Of a stretch of DNA of 64,000 bases, positions 47,048-58,854 are shown one piece after another. How positions within the stretch are numbered: position 1 is the first letter of the stretch; the number at the start of each line of letters is the position of its first letter. The stretch spans positions 44,847,498 through 44,911,497 of the forward strand of contig OX421492.1 in assembly GCA_949126835.1 (NCBI GenBank), written 5' to 3'. Made by a program: the position numbers and the translations under genes. The notes under the pieces were generated by a model. It was not told where the DNA came from, ran no database searches, and was given only the letters and a program-made list of their open reading frames with translations. Source of the stretch: Anisus vortex. Taxonomy: Eukaryota > Mollusca > Gastropoda > Planorbidae.

Positions 47048-47060
47048 TGGCGACGAGGAT
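47048..47060 (+). other. Primer-binding site, tRNA-Ser type
   Basis: TGGCGACGAGGAT lies one base after the 5' LTR. It is complementary to the 3' end (ATCCTCGTCG plus CCA) of animal tRNA-Ser(GCT). Confidence 0.85.
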
Positions 47061-47113
47061 AAACTTGTATATTTACTTATATTTACGTATATTATTAGTA
47101 GTTCATATTTCAA

Positions 47114-50100
47114 ATGCCTTTAATCGGCCATATTAATGAGTTTAAACTTGGTTCTAATTGGGACGAGTATACTGATATACTCGAAAATTTCTTCGGTGCG
47201 AATGGCATAGAAAATGATGAAAAACGTCGGCAAGTATTTTTAGCTACTGTTGGGCCAGATGCATACCATTTAATATCAACGCTTACTGCCCCTGAGAAGC
47301 CAGCTAATAAATCCTTTGCTGAGCTTGTGTCACTGGTAAAGCACCATGTTAATCCAGCACCAAGCCGCATTGTTTCAAGGTTCAAATATTATACAATTAA
47401 AAGGAAGGAGGGGGAAACTATTGCAAGTTTTGTGGTACGATTAAGGCAGGCTGCAACAGATTGTAGGTTTTCTGACCTTAGCGAGCAACTTAGGGACATT
47501 TTCATTGTTGGTATAAACAATGAGGCCATGCAAAGGAAATTATTGTCTCTGCCGGACACAATAACATTTAACACGGCACTGGAGACGGCTTTGGCATTGG
47601 AAGCTGCCGAGTATAATGCAAAGGACATACTCGAGGCGGCCACGGCCTGGTCTACCTCGACTAATGTAGGCCTACAGGAAGTCAACAAAGTGCAAGTTCA
47701 AGTAAAACCCAAGTTTCCTTTAACATGTTTCGGCTGTGGGGGGTCTCATCTCAGGCGAGATTGCCGGTTCAAAGATGCCATCTGCCATGGCTGCAATAGG
47801 AAGGGTCATATCCAAAGAGCCTGTAGAACCACTGATGTCAAACCACCACAGGCTGAGGTACCTAAGTTCAAAAGGTTCCCCAACATGTCACGATCAAATC
47901 CGACTAACATTGTATCTCAGGAAGAGCACTCTTCTGATGAGTGTTTCTCATTATTCAGTGTTGCTTTACTCCAGAAGAAAATTCCTTCAATAGATGTGGT
48001 GTTACAGGTAGAGTCTAGGGACATAAGGATGCAGGTGGATACAGGGGCCTCCCTTACAATTATTTCACAACATACATACAGAGAGTTCTTCCAAGACGTT
48101 AAGCTGTCGACGTTTCACAGCGCTATTACTACCTATACAGGAGAACCCATCGTTGTGCATGGGTATGCAAACGTTAACGTGACATATAAAGGACAACATG
48201 CGGTCCTACCCCTAGTCGTGGTTGCTGGTGGTGGGCCTTCACTTCTTGGCCGAAATTGGTTAACAGCTATTCGCCTAGACTGGAACAGCATCAATAATAT
48301 CCAAACCGTGAATATTGATGACTTGCTATTGAAATATTCAGCTATTTTTGAAGGAAGCCTCTGCAAATACAATGGTCCACCAGTCAAATTTTTCATTGAC
48401 CCAGAAGCACAACCTCGGTTTTTTAAGGCCAGACCAGTACCTTATGCCATCAAGAACAAAGTACAAGAGGCAATTGATAAGAATGTAGAACTTGGCATAT
48501 GGGAGGCGGTTGATTACAGCGATTGGGCAGCCCCCGTGGTGCCTGTTTTGAAAACCGATGGCACAATACGGCTTTGTGGTGATTACAAGGTAACGATAAA
48601 TCAAGCCTGTAAGGTTGACCCTTACCCCCTGCCTAGAATTGAAGACATGTTTGCAGAATTAAGAGGTGGACAAACATTTACAAACATTGATTTGCATCAA
48701 GCCTATTCACAGATACCCGTGGATGAGGAGTACCACAAATATCTGACTGTAAACACTCACATGGGCCTGTTTAAAGTGAAACGTCTCCCATTCGGTGTTA
48801 ACGCAGCAGTGGGCTGTTTTCAAAGAATTATCTGTAATGTATTGAAAGGACTAAAAGGTGTCTGCGTTTATCTAGATGACATTCTTGTGACAGGGAGAGA
48901 TAATTGCGAGCATTTAAAAAATGTTGAACTTGTGCTTGAGCGCCTCATGCAAGCAGGGCTGCAGGCGAATAAAAACAAGTGTATGTTCATGCAACCTTCA
49001 GTTGAGTATCTGGGTCACCGCATAGACGCGGAGGGTCTTCATCCTATCCCAGCGAAGGTGAAGGCTGTAAAGGAAGCACCAACACCTACAAATAAAACTG
49101 AACTTCGAAGTTTTCTTGGCCTCATAAACTACTACTCTAGGTTCCTCAGGAATCTTTCTGCTGAGCTTGCACCATTGTACGAGCTTACGAAAAAGGACGT
49201 TTCTTGGAAATGGGGGAAACGAGAGGAAACAGTTTTTCACTATGCAAAGGACATGATCAGTACTTCTGATTTATTGGTTCATTACAACCCACTTTTACCA
49301 CTTCTGGTACAATGTGACGCCTCGCCGAAAGGAATCGGTGCGGTGCTAAGTCATAGGTATACCGATGGTACAGACCGACCCATAGCATTCGCATCCCGTA
49401 GCTTGAATCCAGCTGAAATGAACTATTCACAAATTGACAGGGAGGCCCTGGCTTTGGTATTTGGGGTCACTAAATTCCATCAATATCTTTATGGCCGAAC
49501 AGGAAATGATAGATTCATCCTCGTGACAGACCACAAGCCCTTGACCTACTTGTTTGGCCATGACTGCACAATTCCAGCTATGGCGTCGGCACGGATACAA
49601 AGATGGGCATTAACACTTTCTGCCTATAATTACAGCATTGAATACAAGCGAGGAGTTGATAATGCTAATGCGGATGCTTTGAGTCGACTTCCACTCCCGG
49701 ACCTACCTCAATCTGTAACAATGCCTCAGGAGATGGTTTTGGTTGTCAACATGATCGACTCAGCTGCTCCGTTAGTGAGTTCTCGGGAGATTCGGACCGA
49801 GACGCAACGGGACCGTGTTCTGTCAAAAGTGTTTCAATGGGTCAGGTGGGGTTGGCCAGGCAAAGTTAATAAGTGTTATAATGCATTTTACATTAGGAAG
49901 GAGGAACTATCAATCATGGATGGCTGTCTCCTATGGGGAAACAGGATTATTGTTCCTAGCAAATGTCGCGAGTCAGTTTTGTGTCTACTTCATGATACTC
50001 ACATAGGTATATCAAGGATGAAGGCTACAGGCAGAAGTTACGTCTGGTGGCCAGGAATGGACCATGATATTGAGTCAGCAGTGAGAGAGTGTTCGTCATG

Positions 50101-50173
50101 TGACAAAAAATCAAAATGTACCAGCGGTGGCAGAGCTCCACCCTTGGGAATGGCCAAGTTCTCCCTGGTCTAG
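47114..50173 (+). CDS. Element A gag-pro-RT-RNase H and start of integrase
   Basis: The frame of 1019 codons starts at the first ATG after the primer site. Gag (1-200) is followed by two zinc knuckles, C205-x2-C-x3-H-x4-C and C224-x2-C-x4-H-x4-C. The protease DTGAS is at 309-313. Reverse transcriptase has catalytic YLDD at 586-589. RNase H keeps D735, E777 and D806. The integrase zinc-binding residues H960, H963, C993 and C996 are present. The frame then leaves the family sequence after an A6 run at 50105-50110 and ends in unrelated residues. Gag and pol are fused without a frameshift between them. Confidence 0.95.
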   Translation: MPLIGHINEFKLGSNWDEYTDILENFFGANGIENDEKRRQVFLATVGPDAYHLISTLTAPEKPANKSFAELVSLVKHHVNPAPSRIVSRFKYYTIKRKEGETIASFVVRLRQAATDCRFSDLSEQLRDIFIVGINNEAMQRKLLSLPDTITFNTALETALALEAAEYNAKDILEAATAWSTSTNVGLQEVNKVQVQVKPKFPLTCFGCGGSHLRRDCRFKDAICHGCNRKGHIQRACRTTDVKPPQAEVPKFKRFPNMSRSNPTNIVSQEEHSSDECFSLFSVALLQKKIPSIDVVLQVESRDIRMQVDTGASLTIISQHTYREFFQDVKLSTFHSAITTYTGEPIVVHGYANVNVTYKGQHAVLPLVVVAGGGPSLLGRNWLTAIRLDWNSINNIQTVNIDDLLLKYSAIFEGSLCKYNGPPVKFFIDPEAQPRFFKARPVPYAIKNKVQEAIDKNVELGIWEAVDYSDWAAPVVPVLKTDGTIRLCGDYKVTINQACKVDPYPLPRIEDMFAELRGGQTFTNIDLHQAYSQIPVDEEYHKYLTVNTHMGLFKVKRLPFGVNAAVGCFQRIICNVLKGLKGVCVYLDDILVTGRDNCEHLKNVELVLERLMQAGLQANKNKCMFMQPSVEYLGHRIDAEGLHPIPAKVKAVKEAPTPTNKTELRSFLGLINYYSRFLRNLSAELAPLYELTKKDVSWKWGKREETVFHYAKDMISTSDLLVHYNPLLPLLVQCDASPKGIGAVLSHRYTDGTDRPIAFASRSLNPAEMNYSQIDREALALVFGVTKFHQYLYGRTGNDRFILVTDHKPLTYLFGHDCTIPAMASARIQRWALTLSAYNYSIEYKRGVDNANADALSRLPLPDLPQSVTMPQEMVLVVNMIDSAAPLVSSREIRTETQRDRVLSKVFQWVRWGWPGKVNKCYNAFYIRKEELSIMDGCLLWGNRIIVPSKCRESVLCLLHDTHIGISRMKATGRSYVWWPGMDHDIESAVRECSSCDKKSKCTSGGRAPPLGMAKFSLV

Positions 50174-51176
50174 GGTTCATATTGATCATGCCGGTCCTTT
50201 CATGGGTAAACTCTTTCTGATTGTAATTGATGCCCATTCGAAATGGCTAGAAGTGATAAATGTTCCTAATACATCAACCCAGGCAACTATCATTGCACTC
50301 AGTGGAATATTTGCAACTCATGGTCTTCCAGTCACTCTAGTATCGGACAATGGTACGGCATTCACTAGTGATGATTTCCAAAGATTCTGCACAAGGCATG
50401 GAATTAAACACATCCGCTCGGCTCCACGACATCCATCCACCAATGGACTTGCAGAAAGGGCAGTTCAAATTTTCAAGTCTAGCATCAGGAAAATGGAAAA
50501 TATTATTCCGTGGGAAATGCGGCTAAACAAATTCTTGTTCAAATACAGAACCACGCCCCAAAGCACAACCCAAGAGACTCCATCACAGTTGCTGATGAAC
50601 CGGTGCCTGCGTACGCCCATTTCAATGCTCCAGGCTGATTTGAAAAGTCGCGTAGAGACAAAACAAGCGCTGCAGGCCCAGTCGCACGATAAAGGTTGCA
50701 AGACACGCACTTTCGCACTAGGTGATAAAGTTTATACGCATACTCATAGTGGTGGTTCTAGAGTCGAGTGGTTGCCGGGGACCGTAGAGTCAGTGACCGG
50801 TCCGCTCTCTTATGCCATCAAACTGACAGATGGAAGAACGGTAAAGAGACATGTAGACCATATTCGTAATAGGTATGCGGACATTCCAGATCTTGATCTT
50901 ACAGAAAAGGTTCATAATAAATCCACAACCAGTTCATCTTCAAGAGACAATGTAGAGCCTGAGTTTCAGACAGAAAAACCGGAGGAAATAGTGAACATTC
51001 CAGCAACGGAAGCTCCGCTATTAAATCAGTCGGTCTCTCATGCAGCCCTGGTACCTCGGGTTTCGGACATACCAATACCATCACTGGAAAATCAGATGTC
51101 ACCTGTATCCCCAGTACGTCGAACATCAGGTCGTACTAGGCGTGTTCCAGAACGATTTGGATCTTGGGCCACCTAG
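50105..51176 (+). pseudogene. Element A integrase core, out of frame
   Basis: The rest of integrase continues in the +1 frame relative to the upstream ORF, with no proper start of its own. It contains the catalytic triad: the D in RVHIDHAGPF, the D in VSDNGTAF and the E in NGLAERAVQ, with 35 residues between the last two. A C-terminal domain (GDKVYTHTHSGG, WLPGTVESV) and a proline/serine-rich tail follow. The change of frame falls at the six-A run 50105-50110, consistent with one extra A. No other lesion is seen. A programmed shift inside the integrase zinc region would be unusual. Confidence 0.85.
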
Positions 51177-51181
51177 AAATT

Positions 51182-51194
51182 AAAGGAGGAGGAA
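51182..51194 (+). other. Polypurine tract of element A
   Basis: AAAGGAGGAGGAA directly precedes the 3' LTR and would prime plus-strand synthesis. Confidence 0.85.
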
Positions 51195-51396
51195 TGTTGC
51201 AACCATTATGTCTATTTGTTGTGTTGTTTTCCATTGTGTGAACTGTGAGAGTGCTGCCCCTTTTGTTGTTTACCCATAATCCCCTAGTATGTTAGCGACG
51301 TCCTTGTTCTACCATTTTGAATGTACTAGTTTTCATTACATAATAAAGTCTGAGTACAATTATACACTGTGTCTTTACATTTCTCGATTTATTACA
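51195..51396 (+). repeat. 3' LTR of element A
   Basis: A 202-bp copy identical by eye to the 5' LTR. It is followed by the TACCC duplicate. Confidence 0.97.
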
Positions 51397-54300
51397 TACC
51401 CTGAATGTTACTGGGATATTTTTTTATTTCTATACTTAGTGTTACTGGAATATTTTGTTATTTCTATACTGAATGTTACTGGGATATTTTGTTATTTCTT
51501 TAAGGAATGTTACTGGGATATTTTGTTATTTCTATACTGACTTCGACTGGGATACTTTGTTATTTCTATACTGACTTCTACTGGGATACTTTGTTATTTC
51601 TATACTGACTTCTACTTGGATACTTTGTTATTTCTATACTGACTTCTACTGGGATACTTTGTTATTTCTATACTGACTTCTACTGGGATACTTTGTTATT
51701 TCTATACTGACTGTTACTGGGATATTTTGTTATTTCTTTACTGACTGTTACTGGGATATTTTGTTATTTCTATACTGACTTCTACTGTGATACTTTGTTA
51801 TTTCTATACTGACTTCTACTGGGAAACTTTGTTATTTCTATACTGACTTCTACTGGGATACTTTGTTATTTCTATACTGACTGTTACTGGGATATTTTGT
51901 TATTTCTTTACTGACTGTTACTGGGAAACTTTGTTATTTCTATAGTGACTGCTACTTGGATATTGTGATATTTCTATACTGAATGTTACTGGGATATTTT
52001 GTTATTTCTTTACTGACTGTTACTGGGATACTTTGTTATTTCTATACTGACTGCTACTTGGATATTGTGATATTTCTATACTGACTGTTACTGGGATATT
52101 TTGTTATTTCTATACTGACTGTTACTGGGATATTTTGTTATTTCTATACTGACTGCTACAGGAATACTTTGTTATTTCTATACTGACTGTTACTGGGATA
52201 TTTTGTTATTTCTATACTGACTGCTACAGGAATACTTTGTTATTTCTATACTGACTGCTACTTGGATATTTTGTTATTTCTTTATTTCTTTACTGAATGT
52301 TACTGGGAAATTTTGTTATTTCTATACTGACTGTTACTGGGATATTTTGTCATTTCTATACTGACTGTTACTGGAATACTTTGTTATTTCTACACTGATT
52401 GCTACAGGGATATTTTGTTATTTCTATATTGTCTGTTACTGGGATATTTTGTTATTTCAATACTGACAGTAACTGGGATAATTTGTTATTTCAATACTGA
52501 CTGTTACTAAGATATTTTTTTATTTCTATACTGACTGCTACTGGGATATTTTGTTATTTCTACACTGACTGTTACTGGAAAATTTTTGTTATTTTTATAC
52601 TGACTGCTACTGGGATAATTTGTTATTTCTACCCTGAATGTTACTGGGATATTTTGTTAATTCTATACTGACTGCTACAGAAATACTTTATTTTTCTATA
52701 CTGACTGTTACTGGGATATTTTTTTATTTCTATACTTAGTGTTACTTGGATATTTTGTTATTTCTTTACTGACTGTTACTGGGATATTTAGTTATTTCTA
52801 TACTGACTGTTACTGGGATATTTTGTTATCTATATACTGACTGTTACTTGGATATTTTGTTATTTCTTTACTGACTGTTACTGGGATATTTAGTTATTTC
52901 TATACTGACTGTTACTGGGATATTTTGTTATTTCTTTACTGACTGTTACTGGGATACTTTGTTATTTCTATACTGACTTCTACTGGGATACTTTGTTATT
53001 TCTATACTGACTTCTACTTGGATACTTTGTTATTTCTATACTGACTTCTACTGGGATACTTTGTTATTTCTATACTGACTTCTACTGGGATATTTTGTTA
53101 TTTCTATACTGACTGTTACTGGGATATTTTGTTATTTCTTTACTGACTGTTACTGGGATATTTTGTTATTTCTTTAAGGAATGTTACTGGGATATTTTGT
53201 TATTTCTATACTGACTTCTACTGGGATACTTTGTTATTTCTATACTGACTTCTACTGGGATACTTTGTTATTTCTATACTGACTTCTACTTGGATACTTT
53301 GTTATTTTTATACTGACTGCTACTGGGATATTTTGTTATTTCTACCCTGAATGTTACTGGGATATTTTTTTATTTCTATACTTAGTGTTACTGGAATATT
53401 TTGTTATTTCTATACTGAATGTTACTGGGATATTTTGTTATTTCTATACTGACTGTTACTGGGATATTTTGTTATTTCTATACTGACTGCTACAGGAATA
53501 CTTTGTTATTTCTATACTGACTGTTACTGATATATTTTGTTATTTCTATACTGACTGCTACAGGAATACTTTGTTATTTCTATACTGACTGCTACTTGGA
53601 TAATTTGTTATTTCTTTATTTCTTTACTGACTGTTACTGGGAAATTTTGTTATTTCTATACTGACTGTTACTGGGATATTTTGTCATTTCTATACTGACT
53701 GTTACTGGAATACTTTGTTATTTTTACACTGATTGCTACAGGGATATTTTGTTATTTCTATACTGACTGCTACTGGGATATTTTGTTATTTCTACACTGA
53801 CTGTTACTGGAAAATTTTGTTATTTTTATACTGACTGCTACTGGGATAATTTGTTATTTCTACCCTGAATGTTACTGGGATATTTTGTTAATTCTATACT
53901 GACTGCTACAGAAATACTTTATTTTTCTATACTGACTGTTACTGGGATATTTTTTTATTTCTATACTTAGTGTTACTTGGATATTTTGTTATTTCTTTAC
54001 TGACTGTTACTGGGATATTTAGTTATTTCTATACTGACTGTTACTGGAATATTTTGTTATTTCTTTACTGACTGTTACTGGGATATTTTGTTATTTCTTT
54101 ACTGACTGTTACAGAAATACTTTATTTTTCTATACTGACTGTTACTGGGATATTTTTTTTATTTCTATACTTAGTGTTACTTAGATATTTTGTTATTTCT
54201 TTACTGACTGTTACTGGGATATTTAGTTATTTCTATACTGACTGTTACTGGAATATTTTGTTATTTCTTTACTGACTGTTACTGGGATATTTTGTTAATT

Positions 54301-55287
54301 CTATACTGACTGCTACAGAAATACTTTATTTTTCTATACTGACTGTTACTGGGATATTTTTTTATTTCTATACTTAGTGTTACTTGGATATTTTGTTATT
54401 TCTTTACTGACTGTTACTGGGATATTTAGTTATTTCTATACTGACTGTTACTGGGATATTTTGTTATTTCTTTACTGACTGTTACTGGGATACTTTGTTA
54501 TTTCTATACTGACTGCTACTTGGATATTGTGATATTTCTATACCGACTGCTACTGGGATATTTTGTTATTTCTTTACTGACTGTTACTGGGATATTTTGT
54601 TATTTCTATACTGACTGCTACTTGGATATTCTGATATTTCTATACCGACTGCTACTTGGATATTTTGTTATTTCTTTATTTCTTTACTGACCGTTACTGG
54701 GAAATTTTCCTATTTCTATACTGACTGTTACTTAGATATTTTTTTATTTCTATACTTAGTGTTACTTGGATATTTTGTTATTTCTTTACTGACTGTTACT
54801 GGGATATTTAGTTATTTCTATACTGACTGTTACTGGGATATTTTGTTATTTCTATACTGACTGTTACTTGGATATTTTGTTATTTCTTTACTGACTGTTA
54901 CTGGGATATTTAGTTATTTCTATACTGACTGTTACTGGGATATTTTGTTATTTCTATACTGACTGTTACTTGGATATTTTGTTATTTCTTTACTGACTGT
55001 TACTGGGATATTTAGTTATTTCTATACTGACTGTTACTGGGATATTTTGTTATTTCTATACTGACTGCTACTGGGATACTTTGTTATTTCTATAATGAAT
55101 GTTACTGGGATATTTTGTTATTTCAATACTGACTGCTAATGGGATATTTTGTTATTTCTACACTGATTGCTACAGGTGTATTTTGTTATTTCTTTACTGA
55201 CTGCTACTTTGATATTTTGTTATTTCTATACTGACTGTTACTGTGATATTTTGTTATTTCTATTCTGCCTGCTACTGGGATACTTTG
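51397..55287. repeat. 34-bp minisatellite, middle part
   Basis: About 114 units of the same family as 45121-46844. Multi-unit blocks recur, for example the run with TATACTTAGTGTTAC preceded by a T-rich variant. The sequence just right of element A repeats a block near 45785, which shows that array segments were duplicated. Confidence 0.97.
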
Positions 55288-55507
55288 TGTAGTGATAACT
55301 TGTGTATCGGTATTTGGACACTGAATGTTTCGTTAATTAGAGTTAAGATTTGTGTCCACTTCCTGTGTTTTTATTTTTATGCACGTTGTCTTCCTGTCCC
55401 TCACGATTGAAGGCTAATCGTATGGTTCAAGTAATTATTAAATAAATAATCCTGTACAGCATTTTGGTCTATTGTGTTCATAAATAATCATAAACCATTT
55501 CATTACA
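55288..55507 (+). repeat. 5' LTR of element C
   Basis: It begins TGTAGTGATAAC and ends TTACA. AATAAA is near 55441. Confidence 0.95.
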
Positions 55508-55520
55508 TGGTGTCAGAAGT
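55508..55520 (+). other. Primer-binding site of element C, tRNA-Leu type
   Basis: TGGTGTCAGAAGT directly follows the LTR and is complementary to the 3' end (ACTTCTGACA plus CCA) of animal tRNA-Leu. Confidence 0.85.
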
Positions 55521-55523
55521 ATT

Positions 55524-58500
55524 ATGGCTAAATTCCACCCGCCAGAGCAATTCGACTTCAGTTCGCCTACGAAGTGGCCCGAGTGGAGAGAACGGTTCTT
55601 AAGATTCAGAATGGCCAATAAGCTAGGCAAGGAAGAAGGCTCAGTACAAGTAAGCAGCCTTATCTATGCAATGGGGGCAGATGCTGAAAAAATTTATTCT
55701 ACGTTTACTTTCGAGGCTGGTCAATCCAGGCCTGAAGAAAACTTTGAATTAATACTAAGCAAATTCAATAGTTACTTTACGCCCAAACGAAATATCATAC
55801 ATGAGAGAGCCAAATTTTACACCTGTAGCCAAAAGGAAGGCGAAAGTGTAGAACAATATATACGAACACTGTATGAATTAGCAGCCTATTGTGAGTTCTC
55901 TGATAAAAGCGACAGTATCAGAGATCGACTCGTACTGGGACTCACAGATAGGGAGATCTCACAAAAACTGCAGCTGCAGAGAGACCTGACTTTGGATGCT
56001 GCTGTTGAAATAGCTAGGCACTATGAGATGGTGAAGGGACAATTGTTGGACCAGCGAGGTTTGTCAACGGACTCAGTCAGGTTTGGCGCTCCGCGTCGCC
56101 AGACTTATTCACAATCGATCGGTGGGAAGGGAGAAGGAAGTGCAAGGAGGGAAAGTACAGGAAATACTTTCGTCTCACATAAAGGAGAATCAGCCAACTT
56201 TGTTAAGAAATGTGGAAATTGTGGACAATCCCATTACAAGACAGCCTGTCCAGCAAAGGGCAAGTCGTGTCGCCACTGTGGTAAATTAGGTCATTTCATC
56301 TCAGTGTGTCGTCAGCGAAAGCAACATCGTGACGTTCACAGTATTATGCATCATGACACAGTTACCCAGTCATACACATTTGACTCAATATTGTCAACAG
56401 TTGCAGAGCCACCATGGAGAGTGACAGTTAACATTCACAATCTACCAATTAACTTTAAAATTGACACAGGTGCTGATGTTAGTGTTATTTCCAGAGCTAC
56501 TTATAACAAGATAAGCCCTAGTCCTAAACTAACTCATTCTACTGCAACTCTGCGAAGTCCTGGTGGTTTCTTACAGAACTTGGGAGAATTTACTGCTCCA
56601 GCTACATTCCAAAACAAAAAGTTTCAAATTCGTCTTTTTGTTATTAATGAGGAGACTGACAGTCTTTTGGGTAGAGGCGTAGTTAATGCCCTGGGTCTTG
56701 TGCAGAAAAATATCAATGAAATCGGAGCAGCAGTTCCTCTTGACTTATCTACACACATAAAGTGCACTCCGGTTACCATTAAAATTCGCAAAGATGCTGA
56801 GCCATATAGCTTACCTACAGCAAGGAGAGTGCCAATACCTCTTATTGACAAGGTCATGGTTGAACTACAACGGATGGAAAAAGCAGGCGTAATAGAACCT
56901 ATTACCGAAGCAACAGATTGGTGTGCTCCAATGGTACCAGTCTTAAAGAAGAATGGATCAATTCGTATTTGTACAGACTTTAAGAAGCTCAATTCTGCAG
57001 TGAAGCGGGAACGCTATGTGCTTCCTGTATTAGATGATATACTACACAAGCTTCAAGGTGCAACAGTATTCTCAAAATTGGATGCAGCTTCCGGATTTTG
57101 GCAAATTCCTTTAGACAGTTCCACTGCAAAGCTGACTACCTTTATAACACCTTTTGGTCGATACTATTATAAAAGGCTACCATTTGGAATCACAAGTGCA
57201 CCTGAGATTTTCCAGAGGGTGATGGAAAACATTCTGGAAAAAGAGCAAAACGTAATTTGCTATTTTGATGATGTTCTTGTCTTTAGTAAAACAGAGAAAG
57301 AACATGAAAAACACTTGTCAGCAGTTCTAAAAAGGCTGAATGAAGTGAATCTTCAACTAAACCAAGAAAAGTGTGAGTACAGAAAGAAGGAAATTGATTT
57401 CCTGGGCCATCGCATCAGTAAGGATGGTATAAGTCCAGATCCTATCAAGGTTTCTGCTATTATTGACATGCCAGAGCCACAAGATGTTGAGGAGTTACGT
57501 CGCTTACTTGGCATGGTAAACTTCATGGGCAGATACATTCCAAACATATCCACAATTCTTCGTCCTCTGACACAATTGTTGGAGAAGAAAAACCATTGGA
57601 CATGGGGATCATCTCAAATAAATGCACTTACACAGGTAAAGAAAATGCTCACATCTACACCAACACTTGCATTCTTTGACATTTTAAGGCCATGTGTTGT
57701 AAGCGTTGATGCAAGTTCCTATGGAATTGGTGGAGTGCTTCTTCAAGAATGTGATGGTAAACTCAAACCTGTGGTTTTCTGCTCACGTACCCTGACTCCA
57801 GCAGAAAAGAATTACGCGCAGATAGAAAAAGAACTTTTGGCAGCAGTATGGACTTGTGAAAAGCTTCAAAAGTACCTCATGGGACTACCATCATTCACAT
57901 TACAGACTGATCACAAGCCACTGATATCTTTGATCAATGTTCGAGACCTGCAAGACACACCAATACGTTGCCAGAGAATGCTTATAAGGCTCATGCGCTT
58001 TAATGTTCATGCTACTTACATACCAGGCGTACAACTTATCATTGCTGATACACTGTCGCGCAGCCCACAACAAGTAAACGTTGGGTTGGACAAAGAAGTG
58101 GATCGCCTCATTCAGGATATTGACTCTCATATAGACTCAGTTCGAATGTCTTGGCCGGCGTCCGATGCGAAACTTTTACAGTTTGCAAGTGAATCAGAGA
58201 AAGACCCTTTTCTAGCTTTAATGAACTACAGATCATCACCAACTACAGCCACAGGGTATAGTCCCGCTGAGTTAGTGATGGGTCGTAAAATCAGAACTAT
58301 CCTACCAACATTGCCAGTCAATCTCTCTCCAAAAATCATAGAAAGAAAGTCTATTCTTGGAAAGGACGAAGGAAGGAAAAGGGCAAATCAGATCTACTAT
58401 AACAGACGTCATGGTACTAGAAAGCTTCCACCTTTAGAGCCAGGTACCAAGGTCTTACAGAAACTAGACCATGAGCGACAATGGACAAATCCAGCCACTG

Positions 58501-58838
58501 TAATCAGAAGCGTGGCTCCCAGATCATATCTAATCAAGACTTCTTTTGGGACTTTCTGTAGGAACAGAAAACACTTACGTCCAACATCAACATTTGTTCC
58601 TACCTCTATCGGTTCCCTACCTGACAAGGACGATGCCATTGTTACTGAACAACAGAATGGCATGCCTCAACCTCAAGGAGATCCAGGTTTTACCAACCCT
58701 CAAGAAACGGATAATAACACTACTGAAACCCACCTTGAACCCCAAGAGCAGGCGCATGGCCCACCTGTTGGCTCTACGGTTTTGACAACTCGGTCTGGAC
58801 GTATCATTAATCCACCTGCCAGATATCGGAATGACTAA
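55524..58838 (+). CDS. Element C gag-pol lacking integrase core, 1104 aa
   Basis: The ORF is uninterrupted and starts three bases after the primer site. Gag, two zinc knuckles (from C230 and C249), protease DTGAD (314), reverse transcriptase YFDD (580-583) and RNase H are all intact. Relative to element B it lacks 690 bp between 58208 and 58209. This removes the integrase zinc-binding motif and all three catalytic acids, yet keeps the frame. It also lacks a 6-bp TTCAAG duplication found in B near 61532. The integrase C-terminal tail remains fused to RNase H. Such a protein could make cDNA but not integrate it alone. Confidence 0.95.
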   Translation: MAKFHPPEQFDFSSPTKWPEWRERFLRFRMANKLGKEEGSVQVSSLIYAMGADAEKIYSTFTFEAGQSRPEENFELILSKFNSYFTPKRNIIHERAKFYTCSQKEGESVEQYIRTLYELAAYCEFSDKSDSIRDRLVLGLTDREISQKLQLQRDLTLDAAVEIARHYEMVKGQLLDQRGLSTDSVRFGAPRRQTYSQSIGGKGEGSARRESTGNTFVSHKGESANFVKKCGNCGQSHYKTACPAKGKSCRHCGKLGHFISVCRQRKQHRDVHSIMHHDTVTQSYTFDSILSTVAEPPWRVTVNIHNLPINFKIDTGADVSVISRATYNKISPSPKLTHSTATLRSPGGFLQNLGEFTAPATFQNKKFQIRLFVINEETDSLLGRGVVNALGLVQKNINEIGAAVPLDLSTHIKCTPVTIKIRKDAEPYSLPTARRVPIPLIDKVMVELQRMEKAGVIEPITEATDWCAPMVPVLKKNGSIRICTDFKKLNSAVKRERYVLPVLDDILHKLQGATVFSKLDAASGFWQIPLDSSTAKLTTFITPFGRYYYKRLPFGITSAPEIFQRVMENILEKEQNVICYFDDVLVFSKTEKEHEKHLSAVLKRLNEVNLQLNQEKCEYRKKEIDFLGHRISKDGISPDPIKVSAIIDMPEPQDVEELRRLLGMVNFMGRYIPNISTILRPLTQLLEKKNHWTWGSSQINALTQVKKMLTSTPTLAFFDILRPCVVSVDASSYGIGGVLLQECDGKLKPVVFCSRTLTPAEKNYAQIEKELLAAVWTCEKLQKYLMGLPSFTLQTDHKPLISLINVRDLQDTPIRCQRMLIRLMRFNVHATYIPGVQLIIADTLSRSPQQVNVGLDKEVDRLIQDIDSHIDSVRMSWPASDAKLLQFASESEKDPFLALMNYRSSPTTATGYSPAELVMGRKIRTILPTLPVNLSPKIIERKSILGKDEGRKRANQIYYNRRHGTRKLPPLEPGTKVLQKLDHERQWTNPATVIRSVAPRSYLIKTSFGTFCRNRKHLRPTSTFVPTSIGSLPDKDDAIVTEQQNGMPQPQGDPGFTNPQETDNNTTETHLEPQEQAHGPPVGSTVLTTRSGRIINPPARYRND

Positions 58839-58842
58839 ACGT

Positions 58843-58854
58843 AAAAGGGGGAGA
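58843..58854 (+). other. Polypurine tract of element C
   Basis: AAAAGGGGGAGA lies directly before the 3' LTR. Confidence 0.85.

Larger units (their letters stand above)
46845..51396 (+). mobile_element. Ty3/gypsy LTR retrotransposon A
   Basis: A 4552-bp element has two 202-bp LTRs that I read as identical. The TSD TACCC flanks it (46840-46844 and 51397-51401), and removing the element rejoins a normal 34-bp array unit. Gag, protease, RT, RNase H and integrase are encoded in that order, the Ty3/gypsy order. There is no envelope gene. Identical LTRs imply a very recent insertion. A frameshift in integrase makes this copy non-autonomous as sequenced. Confidence 0.97.

Noticed and set aside
50100..50173. 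Programmed frameshift in element A
   Set aside because: The shift would be +1 inside the integrase zinc region, whereas programmed shifts in such elements lie between gag and pol. A homopolymer indel is simpler.
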